From: Clostridia bacterium
Lineage (GTDB): Bacteria > Bacillota > Clostridia > Christensenellales > Aristaeellaceae
Length of the DNA: 37,992 bases
Reading direction: 5' to 3'
NCBI GenBank assembly: GCA_900769875.1
Contig: CAAGII010000092.1
Coordinates: forward strand, 1 to 37,992
In this document: positions 1-6,929 of the stretch, piece after piece
How the letters are laid out: each line of letters opens with the position of its first letter
How positions within the stretch are numbered: the stretch's first letter is position 1
The notes under the pieces: model-generated
Told to the model about the DNA's origin: nothing
The model's database searches: none
Seen by the model: only the letters and a program-made list of their open reading frames with translations
Translations under genes and position numbers: made by a program

Positions 1-24
1 ACAGGAGACGTGAAAAGAGCATCA

Positions 25-90
25 CAAACGAAAGACTCACACGCGCGGGATTCTTTGAACGCTCCCCGGCGTATGAGTCGATTCGTTTTG
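25..90. repeat. Imperfect long inverted repeat in gene-free left end
   Basis: Positions 34-44 and 69-79 form an 11-bp inverted repeat with one mismatch (GACTCACACGC against GCGTATGAGTC). The flanks AAACGAA (26-32) and TTCGTTT (82-88) extend the pairing, and GGGA/TCCC (47-50, 63-66) can pair inside. The right side ends in a T-rich stretch, so it may be the terminator of a + strand gene lying left of the window. The rest of 1-176 holds no gene that I can support. Confidence 0.4.
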
Positions 91-140
91 CTTGTATTGG
101 ATGCGCTGTGTACCGAAGGGTACGCACGGTGCGGTGAGAG

Positions 141-159
141 GAGGGGGAATCACCCCCTT
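141..159 (-). terminator. Short GC hairpin downstream of the glycosyltransferase
   Basis: GGGGG (143-147) pairs with CCCCC (153-157) around AATCA, with one or two flanking pairs. It lies just past the stop of the minus-strand glycosyltransferase gene, but no good U-tract follows on that strand. It is a weak terminator candidate. Confidence 0.3.
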
Positions 160-176
160 CTACTCGATGGGCGGAA

Positions 177-1331
177 TCAATGATTCTTCTGCGACAGGAT
201 GCGGGCGCGCGTTTCCAGCATCATCTGCTCCATCAGCTCCATGCAGTGCTCCTGCTCAAACTGTCTTGTGTAGCCCATATAGCGCCTGGAACAAAGCTCC
301 TTTTCCTGTGGATGCTCGATCCAGTAGTCGATTTTCTCCGCAAGGTCGGCCGGATCATCGTAGCGGAACAGATTCCGCTCATCCAGTGCGAAATGCCTGG
401 TCGCACAGCGGGGAGAATCTGCAATGACCGGAACAAGCCCGCAGGAGATCGCTTCAAGACACGCGATGGCTTCGATTTCCACCTCTGCCGGATGAACGTA
501 GAGATCGGCGTAGTTGATGACCTGAAGCATTTCCTCGCGGGAAAAGAATTTCATCAGCGGCAGATGCGCAAGCTTCTCAGCTGCATGGGCTTCGATCTCC
601 TTTTCCAGCGGTCCTTTTCCCGCGAAGATTAGCTGGATGTCAGATGCGTGACGGGAAAGGGCGGCGCCGTCGATCAGACGGCGGTGGGATTTTTCCTTGC
701 CGTAGCGTCCCGTAAACAGGATCACGAAGCGATCCCTGAACGCTTCCGGCTTCTCCGTTTCCTGATGCGCGAAGCGGCTGCCCACGCCGTTGGAAATCAC
801 ATACCCGTTGGTGGTTCGGCCGATCTCCCGTTCAAACACGTCGCGGATGAACTGCGTGGGGTAGTGGATCGCATCCACATACTGATAGAAGTGCTTCCAT
901 AGCTCCTTGTAGGTGATGTGATTGGCGGTGGGGGAGTTCATCAGGAAAAGGTGACTGGTGATATTCTCCGCCTGACAGTGGAAGCCCGCTGTGACCGGGA
1001 GTCCCATCTCCTTCGCCATATGCACCGCGGCGCAGGACAGCATGAAGGGCGTCATGATATGCACAGCGTCCGCACCCCGCAGCGCATCCGCCAGCTTCTC
1101 CCGGTCGACCAGAGAAATGGTCACGCCCACCTTGTCCACATAGCTGTTCAGCGGCCCCGCGTTCAGCTTAGGCATGATGTAGTAGCCCTCCAGTCCCTCC
1201 TTCTCCTGATCGGGACAGACCACACGAACTTCGTGCCCCTGCTTTTTCAGATACCGTATCAGGTTCATGGCGGCTACCGTGGTGCCGTTGTTCTCTCTGC
1301 CAAGGACGTCGCATACGATGGAAAAAATCAT
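177..1331 (-). CDS. Glycosyltransferase family 4 (GT-B) protein
   Basis: Predicted 384-residue cytoplasmic or membrane-associated glycosyltransferase that moves a sugar from a nucleotide-sugar donor to an unknown acceptor. The N-terminal Rossmann-like half begins MIFSIVCDVLGRENNGTT, a glycine-containing acceptor-side loop typical of GT4 enzymes. The C-terminal half carries the donor-site E-x7-E motif (E285 and E293) and ISNGV (179-183). The overall look resembles diacylglycerol glucosyltransferases and LPS-type mannosyl/glucosyltransferases, but the acceptor cannot be read from sequence. The ATG at 1331 is chosen because AGAAGGAG sits just upstream; the frame stays open further 5' without a ribosome site. 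The gene is divergent from the Gfo/Idh oxidoreductase, with a shared 205-bp control region. Confidence 0.85.
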   Translation of the reverse strand: MIFSIVCDVLGRENNGTTVAAMNLIRYLKKQGHEVRVVCPDQEKEGLEGYYIMPKLNAGPLNSYVDKVGVTISLVDREKLADALRGADAVHIMTPFMLSCAAVHMAKEMGLPVTAGFHCQAENITSHLFLMNSPTANHITYKELWKHFYQYVDAIHYPTQFIRDVFEREIGRTTNGYVISNGVGSRFAHQETEKPEAFRDRFVILFTGRYGKEKSHRRLIDGAALSRHASDIQLIFAGKGPLEKEIEAHAAEKLAHLPLMKFFSREEMLQVINYADLYVHPAEVEIEAIACLEAISCGLVPVIADSPRCATRHFALDERNLFRYDDPADLAEKIDYWIEHPQEKELCSRRYMGYTRQFEQEHCMELMEQMMLETRARILSQKNH

Positions 1332-1417
1332 GGTTAGCTGCTCCTTCTGGTGTGGTTCTTGCTTTCTGATGCATTTGGAATACGTTGTCACGGGCTGATT
1401 ATCCTGCCTGCGCGTGG

Positions 1418-1439
1418 GGACAAATGCATGTGTTTGTCC
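1418..1439. promoter_or_regulatory. Candidate operator, inverted repeat GGACAAA-N8-TTTGTCC
   Basis: A perfect 7-bp inverted repeat (1418-1424 and 1433-1439) with an 8-bp spacer lies between the divergent glycosyltransferase and oxidoreductase genes, about 40 bp upstream of the + strand -35 box. Its symmetry and size fit a dimeric repressor or activator site. The regulator is unknown. Confidence 0.45.
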
Positions 1440-1476
1440 AAGAATCGCAACCAGTGAACCGGCGTTGCTTTCAGCA

Positions 1477-1505
1477 TTGCGTTTTTCGCCGTCGTATGCT
1501 ATAAT
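1477..1505 (+). promoter_or_regulatory. Sigma-A promoter of the Gfo/Idh gene
   Basis: TTGCGT (1477-1482), a 17-bp spacer and TATAAT (1500-1505). The -10 box is preceded by ATGC, giving a TGn extended -10 element. The predicted transcript starts about 25 nt before the ATG. Confidence 0.75.
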
Positions 1506-1536
1506 GAGATAAACACTCTGTAAGGAAGGTATACAT

Positions 1537-2790
1537 ATGAACAGGAAAACAACGGTTGCTGTTGCCGGCTGCGGTTCCCGCGGCATGGATACTTATACAC
1601 ACGCGCTGCTGGGCATGAAGGATACCGTGCAGATCGTCGCGTGCGCAGACATTAACCCGGAAAAGCTGGCGGGCATGCGCGCGCTCTGCGGCCTGACGGA
1701 GGCGCAATGCTATTCGTCCGCGGAGGAAATGCTCATGCAGCCCCGGCTTGCGGATGTGATGCTGATCTGCACGCCCGACCGCTGCCACTACGAGGAAGCC
1801 AAGGCCGCGCTGATGCTGGATTACGATCTTCTGCTGGAAAAGCCCATCGCCCCCTTCGCGGAGCAGTGCAGGGAGCTTTCCGACCTCGCGCTGGAGCGCG
1901 GCCGGAAGGTGGTTGTGTGCCATGTGCTGCGCTACACGGCCTTCTATCAGAAGATCAAGGAGCTGATGGACAGCGGTATTCTGGGAGAAATCCAGTCCAT
2001 TCAGGCGCTGGAAAAGGTGTGCTACTGGCATCAGGCGCATTCGTTCGTGCGCGGAAACTGGCGCAACGAGGATTTGTCCTCCTGCATGATCCTGCAGAAG
2101 TGCTGCCATGATATGGATATCTTCCTGTGGCTGACCGGCAAGCACTGCCGCTATGTGTCCTCCTTTGGCAGTCTGCGCCATTTCCGCGCGGACATGGCGC
2201 CTGAAGGCGCGGGCGAGCGCTGCATCAGTTGCACGCATGCGGAGAATTGTCCCTACAATGCCGTGAAGTTCTATCTGGAGCAGCTGGAGGAGGACGGCAA
2301 CGACTGGCCGCAGAATGTGGTGGCCTTCGAGCCGACGAAGGAGAAGCTCCTCACCGCGCTTCGGGACGGTCCCTATGGACGCTGCGTCTACCACTGCGAC
2401 AACAATGTGGTGGATCATCAGGTGGTGAACCTTGAGCTGGAGGACGGGCTGACGGTCAACTTCACCATGAGCGCATTCACGGCTCATGGCGGGCGTACCA
2501 TCCGCGTCATGGGCGCTCTGGGCGAGCTGGATTGCGACATGAAGGCAAATACCATCCGTGTTATGCGCTTTGGTCAGCCCGATGAGGTGATCGACGTGCG
2601 CACACTGACCGACGATTTCTCCGGTCACGGCGGCGGCGATGTACGCCTTGTACGGGAGTTTATCGGACTGGTTCGCGGCGAACTGCCGCTGTCGGGCACG
2701 CTGACCTCCATTGACCGCTCTGTGGAGAGCCATCTGGTGGCGCTGGCTGCCGAGGAAGCCCGCGTACAGCATTCCGTGGTCGCGATGTAA
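1537..2790 (+). CDS. Gfo/Idh/MocA family NAD(P)-dependent oxidoreductase
   Basis: Predicted 417-residue cytoplasmic sugar or polyol dehydrogenase. The N-terminal Rossmann fold has AGCGSRG (10-16), and the EKP motif (101-103) supplies the catalytic lysine of this superfamily. The C-terminal half is the usual alpha/beta substrate domain. A cysteine cluster, C229-x2-C232-x5-C238 followed by PY, with two more cysteines in GRCVYHC further on, marks a subfamily with a likely metal-binding or structural insert. AAGGAAG precedes the ATG. Substrate specificity in this family cannot be predicted; inositol, glucose, galactose and aldose-aldose substrates all occur. It ends in a hairpin shared with the convergent AraC-GGDEF gene. 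Confidence 0.88.
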   Translation: MNRKTTVAVAGCGSRGMDTYTHALLGMKDTVQIVACADINPEKLAGMRALCGLTEAQCYSSAEEMLMQPRLADVMLICTPDRCHYEEAKAALMLDYDLLLEKPIAPFAEQCRELSDLALERGRKVVVCHVLRYTAFYQKIKELMDSGILGEIQSIQALEKVCYWHQAHSFVRGNWRNEDLSSCMILQKCCHDMDIFLWLTGKHCRYVSSFGSLRHFRADMAPEGAGERCISCTHAENCPYNAVKFYLEQLEEDGNDWPQNVVAFEPTKEKLLTALRDGPYGRCVYHCDNNVVDHQVVNLELEDGLTVNFTMSAFTAHGGRTIRVMGALGELDCDMKANTIRVMRFGQPDEVIDVRTLTDDFSGHGGGDVRLVREFIGLVRGELPLSGTLTSIDRSVESHLVALAAEEARVQHSVVAM

Positions 2791-2799
2791 CTGAACAAA

Positions 2800-2833
2800 A
2801 CTGCCCGGCAGCACGGTTTCGCTGCCGGGCAGT
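2800..2833 (-). terminator. Rho-independent terminator between convergent genes
   Basis: CTGCCCGGCAGC (2801-2812) pairs perfectly with 2821-2832 around an 8-nt loop. The minus strand continues into TTTTGTTC, so it chiefly ends the AraC-GGDEF transcript. The + side tail is weaker but may also stop the oxidoreductase mRNA. Confidence 0.8.
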
Positions 2834-2837
2834 CGCT

Positions 2838-3641
2838 TTACTGGCGCGCCTCGTACCACTGGCCGGTGGCATGCTTCGCCATGTCCACCAGCAAATCCGC
2901 GCTCACCGTGTCGGAGACCGGCGTCAGCGCGTAACGCATGGAGACGGGGATCTGCGTACCGTCGCTTTCGATGGGATCGCCATTCCTTGAAAGTACCTGC
3001 TTTGCGATCAGCCGCGCGTCCTCCTCGGCAGCGCAGCCCGTCAGGAGTATGTACTCATCTCCGCCGATCCGGCACATGAACATATCCTCCGAACGGCACG
3101 CGTCGATGCGGTTCAGGCACTCGGCAATGACAAGATCGCCCGCCGCGGTGCCGTAACGGTTGTTGATTTCCATCAGGGCGCATGTGTCAAAAAGAATGGC
3201 ATAGGTATTCTTCATGGCTTTGATGGCGTCGTAGAACTCGGTCACATCGAAGCGCTTGGAACCCATATGGCTGCCTCCTTCACTCACGGTCAGTCGTGGA
3301 AAAATGTCAGCAAAGCTTCGCATGGCGCGGAACTGCGAGGGCGTTTCGCCCCAGATGCGGCGGAATGCCCTTGTAAACACCTCGTGCGACTGAAAGCCAT
3401 AGCGCAGCGCGATGGTCAATACCCTGTCGTCCGTATCCAGCAGGTCGCGCGCCGCGCGGGTGATGCGGCGGCGAACAATGTAATCGGACAGCCCCATGTG
3501 AAACGTATGGCTGAAGATGCGCTGCATCCCCGAGAGACTGTAATGGCATGCATCCGCGATCTGCTGCGGCGTGATTTCATCGCTTAGACGCTGCTCGATG
3601 ATAATCAACGCGTGCGTGAGCGCGTCAAACCGTTCGCTCAT
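2838..3641 (-). CDS. AraC-type HTH regulator fused to a GGDEF-like domain
   Basis: A 267-residue protein. Residues about 8-105 form an AraC/XylS DNA-binding domain with two helix-turn-helix units; IALRYGFQSHEVFTRAFRR is the typical second-HTH signature. After a linker, residues about 130-240 match a GGDEF domain: AILFDTC keeps the first metal-binding aspartate position, NRYGTAAGD is the conserved middle block, and RIGGDEY (191-197) is the active loop. The RxxD inhibitory site is out of register, so product feedback looks absent. Cyclic-di-GMP synthesis is plausible but unproven; the domain could instead be a nucleotide sensor. The ATG at 3641 follows AAAGGAGG. The gene is divergent from the xylanase, so it may control it (inference). 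AraC domain fused C-terminally to GGDEF is an uncommon order. Confidence 0.82.
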   Translation of the reverse strand: MSERFDALTHALIIIEQRLSDEITPQQIADACHYSLSGMQRIFSHTFHMGLSDYIVRRRITRAARDLLDTDDRVLTIALRYGFQSHEVFTRAFRRIWGETPSQFRAMRSFADIFPRLTVSEGGSHMGSKRFDVTEFYDAIKAMKNTYAILFDTCALMEINNRYGTAAGDLVIAECLNRIDACRSEDMFMCRIGGDEYILLTGCAAEEDARLIAKQVLSRNGDPIESDGTQIPVSMRYALTPVSDTVSADLLVDMAKHATGQWYEARQ

Positions 3642-3673
3642 CCGGCCGCCTCCTTTGCTTTGCTGCAGCTTCA

Positions 3674-3697
3674 TGATATCAGAAAGCTGGCAGCTTT
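3674..3697. promoter_or_regulatory. Adjacent palindromes in the regulator/xylanase control region
   Basis: TGATATCA (3674-3681) is followed at once by AAAGCTG-G-CAGCTTT (3683-3697), a perfect interrupted palindrome. Both lie upstream of the AraC-GGDEF start and about 50 bp upstream of the xylanase -35 box. They are candidate sites for autoregulation or control of the xylanase. No convincing -35/-10 pair for the minus gene was found here. Confidence 0.4.
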
Positions 3698-3748
3698 TCT
3701 TGATGATTTGGGGCGTTGAACATCTGATTGTGGTATTTGGTGTATTTC

Positions 3749-3777
3749 TTGACAACGGGCGCATTCCCCGCTATACT
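3749..3777 (+). promoter_or_regulatory. Sigma-A promoter of the xylanase
   Basis: TTGACA (3749-3754), a 17-bp spacer and TATACT (3772-3777), near consensus. Transcription should begin around 3784, which rules out the in-frame ATG at 3780 as the start codon. Confidence 0.88.
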
Positions 3778-3818
3778 ACATGGGGAGCAATGGACCGATC
3801 AATAAGGAGGATGTGGAT

Positions 3819-5039
3819 ATGAAAAGGGTGCTTGGATATCTCTGCGCGTTTGCCATGCTGATGAGCATGTCCGTGGTGACCCACGCGGAGGAAACCAGTC
3901 CGTCGCTGTGCGAGCTGGCGGCGGGATACGGCTTCAAGCTCGGCGCGCCGCTCAGCTTTGGGCAGATGTACGACAAGAAGTATCTGAGCTTCGTGACGCA
4001 GCATTTTAACAGCCTGACCTGTACCAACGAGACCAAGGCGTACTCGCTGCTCGATCAGAAGGCGTGCCAGAAGTCGCCCGACGGTATGCCCCGCATGAAC
4101 TACACCTCTGCTGATGTCATGGTCAGGTTTGCGCAGGAAAACGGCATTGGCGTTCGCGGTCATGTGCTGGTGTGGGATGCCTACATGCCCGACTGGTTCT
4201 TCCGCGAGGGATACCAAAACGGCAAGTCCTTTGTCACGCGCGAGGTGATGATGGCGCGCCTGCAGTCCTACATCGAGCAGGTGGTGTGTCACTTTGAGGA
4301 TAAGTTTCCCGGCGTGATTTACTGCTGGGACGTGGTCAACGAGGCCATTGGCGACAGCGCCGCGGAATGGGATGGATCGGACGCGAGGCACATCCGCACT
4401 GTCCGTAGTGGCGTGCCCAACTACTTCCGCGATGTGATCGGCAACGATTATGTGGAGCTGTCCTTCCTCTATGCCCGTGACGCGGTGGAAAAGACGGGCG
4501 CTGACATCCGGCTGTTTTACAACGACTACAACATGTTCTATGACCAGAAGCGCAACGCGGCCTGCGAGTTGGTCAAGTCTATCAACAGCTATGCCGTGAA
4601 CGAGGACGGTACATACCGCAGGCTCATCGACGGTGTGGGCATGCAGGGCTACATCGGCGGCTACGGTACGCAAAAGGGCTGCATGAATGAAAACGACCTT
4701 GCGTTGATGAAGAAGAGCATTCTCCAATACGCCAGTCTGGGCGTGGAAGTGAATATGACCGAGCTTTCCGTGCGCAGCTATGAGGGCGATGACAAGACCA
4801 TGGAGAAGCACGCGGATTTCTACGCGAAGCTGTTTCAGGTGTTCATGGACGTCAACAGCGGTGAAGATAAGCCGCTGACCGGCGTCTCCATCTGGGGCGT
4901 GGTGGACTGCGACAATCTGCCTTCAAACCACTACACCTACAAGTTGAACGGGCCGTACTGCGGTCTGTTCAACCTGAAGCTTCAGTGCAAGCCGGCCTAT
5001 GACGCCGTGTATGAGCGGATGCTGGGCGAAGCGGAGTAA
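3819..5039 (+). CDS. Secreted endo-1,4-beta-xylanase, GH10
   Basis: A 406-residue extracellular enzyme that cuts internal beta-1,4 bonds of xylan by a retaining mechanism. Residues 1-23 are a signal peptide with a cleavage site THA-EE. The rest is a single GH10 TIM barrel. The acid/base is E175 in WDVVNEA and the nucleophile is E315 in MTELSVR; RGHVLVWD (113-120) is the conserved strand before them. There is no carbohydrate-binding module, linker or cell-wall anchor, so it is a minimal free enzyme. AAGGAGG at 3804-3810 sets the ATG at 3819. It has its own strong promoter and a terminator right after the stop, so it is monocistronic. The divergent AraC-GGDEF gene is the obvious candidate regulator. 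Confidence 0.94.
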   Translation: MKRVLGYLCAFAMLMSMSVVTHAEETSPSLCELAAGYGFKLGAPLSFGQMYDKKYLSFVTQHFNSLTCTNETKAYSLLDQKACQKSPDGMPRMNYTSADVMVRFAQENGIGVRGHVLVWDAYMPDWFFREGYQNGKSFVTREVMMARLQSYIEQVVCHFEDKFPGVIYCWDVVNEAIGDSAAEWDGSDARHIRTVRSGVPNYFRDVIGNDYVELSFLYARDAVEKTGADIRLFYNDYNMFYDQKRNAACELVKSINSYAVNEDGTYRRLIDGVGMQGYIGGYGTQKGCMNENDLALMKKSILQYASLGVEVNMTELSVRSYEGDDKTMEKHADFYAKLFQVFMDVNSGEDKPLTGVSIWGVVDCDNLPSNHYTYKLNGPYCGLFNLKLQCKPAYDAVYERMLGEAE

Positions 5040-5047
5040 CCAGGGTA

Positions 5048-5087
5048 AGAAAGCGCCATGCGGCCGAAAGACTGCATGGCGCTTTCT
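5048..5087. terminator. Bidirectional hairpin between xylanase and CBS gene
   Basis: AGAAAGCGCCATGC (5048-5061) pairs perfectly with 5074-5087 around a 12-nt loop. The 3' arm ends in CTTTCT on either strand. It touches the stop codon of the minus-strand CBS gene and serves both convergent genes. Confidence 0.65.
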
Positions 5088-5527
5088 CACGCCTGCGCAC
5101 GGGCAGGGGCGGACGCTTCGCGCAAATGCGCGTTCTCCTCTGCGATGAACGCAATGAAGGAGCGGCGCGTGATGATACCGCAGAAGAAGCCGCGGTCATC
5201 CACGATGGGCACGAAATTCTGCTGCAGGATGACCTCCGTGACCTCCTGACGGTTGGCACAGATGTTGAGCGGCTTGCAGAAATCAGGTCTGTACAGATTG
5301 CGGATGGAGTACCTCTCCTGCGCGCGGATGCTGGCGGTGCCCACCTCCATCATATGCCGCAGAAAATCGCCCTCTGTGATACAGCCGACATACTCGCCAT
5401 CCTCATTGATGACGGGGAGTGCGGTGTAGTGATGGCGCTGCATGATTTCCAGCGCCTGTCGCACTGTGCTACTTTCATGGATATAGGCGGTGCATACCTT
5501 GGGTGTCATGATCTGTGCAATGTTCAT
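5087..5527 (-). CDS. Two-CBS-domain protein
   Basis: A 146-residue cytoplasmic protein made only of a tandem CBS pair (about residues 5-62 and 78-135), the module that binds AMP, ATP, SAM or similar adenosyl ligands. Typical pieces are MTPKV at the start, HHYTALPVINEDGEYVGCIT in the first repeat and FVPIVDDRGFFCGIITRRS in the second. The frame allows a TTG at 5533, but GGAGG is correctly spaced (8 nt) only for the ATG at 5527. It lies 73 bp downstream of the RNA methyltransferase and is probably co-transcribed with it, as no clear promoter is visible between them. The partner protein it regulates is unknown. Confidence 0.88.
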   Translation of the reverse strand: MNIAQIMTPKVCTAYIHESSTVRQALEIMQRHHYTALPVINEDGEYVGCITEGDFLRHMMEVGTASIRAQERYSIRNLYRPDFCKPLNICANRQEVTEVILQQNFVPIVDDRGFFCGIITRRSFIAFIAEENAHLREASAPARAQA

Positions 5528-5600
5528 TGACAATCCCTCCAGCGGACGACGGGTGCCGTCTCGCAGCTTATGCTGTTGATGGATTCACCTGACACATCTG

Positions 5601-6725
5601 TTAGAGATACACATAAAATTCGCACTCAAGCCTGCCGTTGTACAAACGGCGTTTTTTGTCCGCACGCTTGCCGTAGGCGCGCTCAAAGGCGGGATCGGAT
5701 GATATGGCGCACAGACTCCAGCCCGGATGACGGGCCTTGAGGCGGCGAAGCTCTCCATAAAGCGCTTCGCAGGCCTTGCGATCAGACAGGCGCTCGCCGT
5801 AGGGCGGGTTGCACAGAAACACGCCGCGCTGGGCATTGGGCAGCTGCAGCGCTTCCAGCGTTTGTCGGGAAAGGCTGATCCTGCCCTCCAGACCGGCCTG
5901 GCGGATGTGGCGGCGCGCCAGCTCCAGCGCCTCCGGGTCGATATCCGAGCCGCTGATACTGCCAATCCGGTTCAGGTCGCATTCCGCGATTGTCCTTTCG
6001 CGGATGGCCTTCGCCGCCTCTGACGGAAAGAAGCTGTAGCGCTCGCACGCGAAGGAGCGCAGCATGCCGGGCGCGCGGTGCGCTTCGCGGAACGCCGCTT
6101 CAATCAGCAGTGTGCCTGTGCCGCAGCAGGGGTCATGCAGCGGCATGCCGGGACGCCACGGGCTCAGCTCCACCAGCGAGGCGGCCAGCGTTTCGCGCAG
6201 CGGCGCTTCGCCGTTCCAGGTGCGATAGCCGCGGCGGTTGAGCGCATCACCGCTCATATCAAGCGTGATGCGCGCCACATCCTCATGGATGCCCACGCCG
6301 ATCAGATAGGGAACGCCTGTTTCAGGAAAAACCGAGCGGTGCGTTGTCTGCTTCAACCGCTCGATGACAGCCTTTTTGGCGATCGACTGGCAGTCCCTCA
6401 CACTCATCAGCTGGCTGCGCGCGCATTTCCCGCTGATGTTGATCTGCGCGTCAGGCGGCATCAAACGCTCCCACGGAAGCTGCCTGACAAGCTGAAACAG
6501 CTCTTCAAAGCTGCGGCAGGTCTTTTCCGCGAGCAGCATCAGTACACGGTCTGCGCTGCGAAGACGCAGGTTGCACAGGAAGGCTTCCTCCAGCGTGGCG
6601 GTGAAGCGCGCGCCGCCGTTTTCGCAGGCAACATCCCGCATGCCAAGCCGCCGCAGCTCGCCAGCGACAATGCCCTCCAGAGCGAAGGCGGCTGTCGCGA
6701 CGTAGGTCATCTGATTCAATTCCAT
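5601..6725 (-). CDS. THUMP-domain class I SAM-dependent RNA methyltransferase (RlmL/YpsC-like)
   Basis: A 374-residue enzyme predicted to methylate the N2 amino group of a guanine in 23S rRNA. The N-terminal part (about 1-150) has the ferredoxin-like and THUMP RNA-binding fold, including ISGKCARSQLMSVRDCQSIAKKAV. The C-terminal Rossmann methyltransferase domain shows the SAM motif DPCCGTGT (198-205), a GSDIDPEAL acidic loop and the catalytic NPPYGE (305-310), which is typical of N2-guanine enzymes. The longer ATG at 6755 lacks a ribosome site, whereas GGAG is well placed for the ATG at 6725. The length suits the single-domain Firmicutes YpsC form rather than the fused RlmKL of gammaproteobacteria. 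Confidence 0.88.
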   Translation of the reverse strand: MELNQMTYVATAAFALEGIVAGELRRLGMRDVACENGGARFTATLEEAFLCNLRLRSADRVLMLLAEKTCRSFEELFQLVRQLPWERLMPPDAQINISGKCARSQLMSVRDCQSIAKKAVIERLKQTTHRSVFPETGVPYLIGVGIHEDVARITLDMSGDALNRRGYRTWNGEAPLRETLAASLVELSPWRPGMPLHDPCCGTGTLLIEAAFREAHRAPGMLRSFACERYSFFPSEAAKAIRERTIAECDLNRIGSISGSDIDPEALELARRHIRQAGLEGRISLSRQTLEALQLPNAQRGVFLCNPPYGERLSDRKACEALYGELRRLKARHPGWSLCAISSDPAFERAYGKRADKKRRLYNGRLECEFYVYL

Positions 6726-6764
6726 AGGGTTCTCCACTCCATGTATAGCTTTCATATCAACTAT

Positions 6765-6793
6765 ATCATACGGGAAAACGCGTCAAAAGTAAA
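6765..6793 (-). promoter_or_regulatory. Probable promoter of the RNA methyltransferase
   Basis: On the minus strand TTTACT (6788-6793), a 17-bp spacer and TATGAT (6765-6770). A nearby TTGACG offers an alternative -35 with poorer spacing. Confidence 0.45.
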
Positions 6794-6850
6794 GCGTCTG
6801 CGGGTACTTTTCGCAGGATGAAAAAAACGGGACAGCGCTACCGGAATTGA

Positions 6851-6879
6851 TTGACAATCCGGGCGATAAGGGGTACAAT
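6851..6879 (+). promoter_or_regulatory. Sigma-A promoter of the phosphoribosyltransferase gene
   Basis: TTGACA (6851-6856), a 17-bp spacer and TACAAT (6874-6879). Confidence 0.85.
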
Positions 6880-6900
6880 AAAGCGTAAAGCAACGCTTTA
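6879..6900. promoter_or_regulatory. Candidate operator TAAAGCGT-N6-ACGCTTTA at the start site
   Basis: A perfect 8-bp inverted repeat (6879-6886, 6893-6900) with a 6-bp spacer begins at the last base of the -10 box and covers the predicted transcription start. A bound dimer would block initiation. It could also fold as a short 5' UTR hairpin. Confidence 0.55.
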
Positions 6901-6929
6901 CCAACAAAACAGAAACGAAGGTTGATAGC

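Noticed and set aside
92..427. Open frame of 111 codons near the left end
   Set aside because: It overlaps the glycosyltransferase gene on the other strand and lacks a ribosome site and recognisable sequence.
1471..2859. Long open frame (462 codons) antisense to the oxidoreductase gene
   Set aside because: It mirrors a real gene with clear motifs, has no ribosome site and gives a low-complexity His/Arg/Ala-rich product. High GC explains such shadows.
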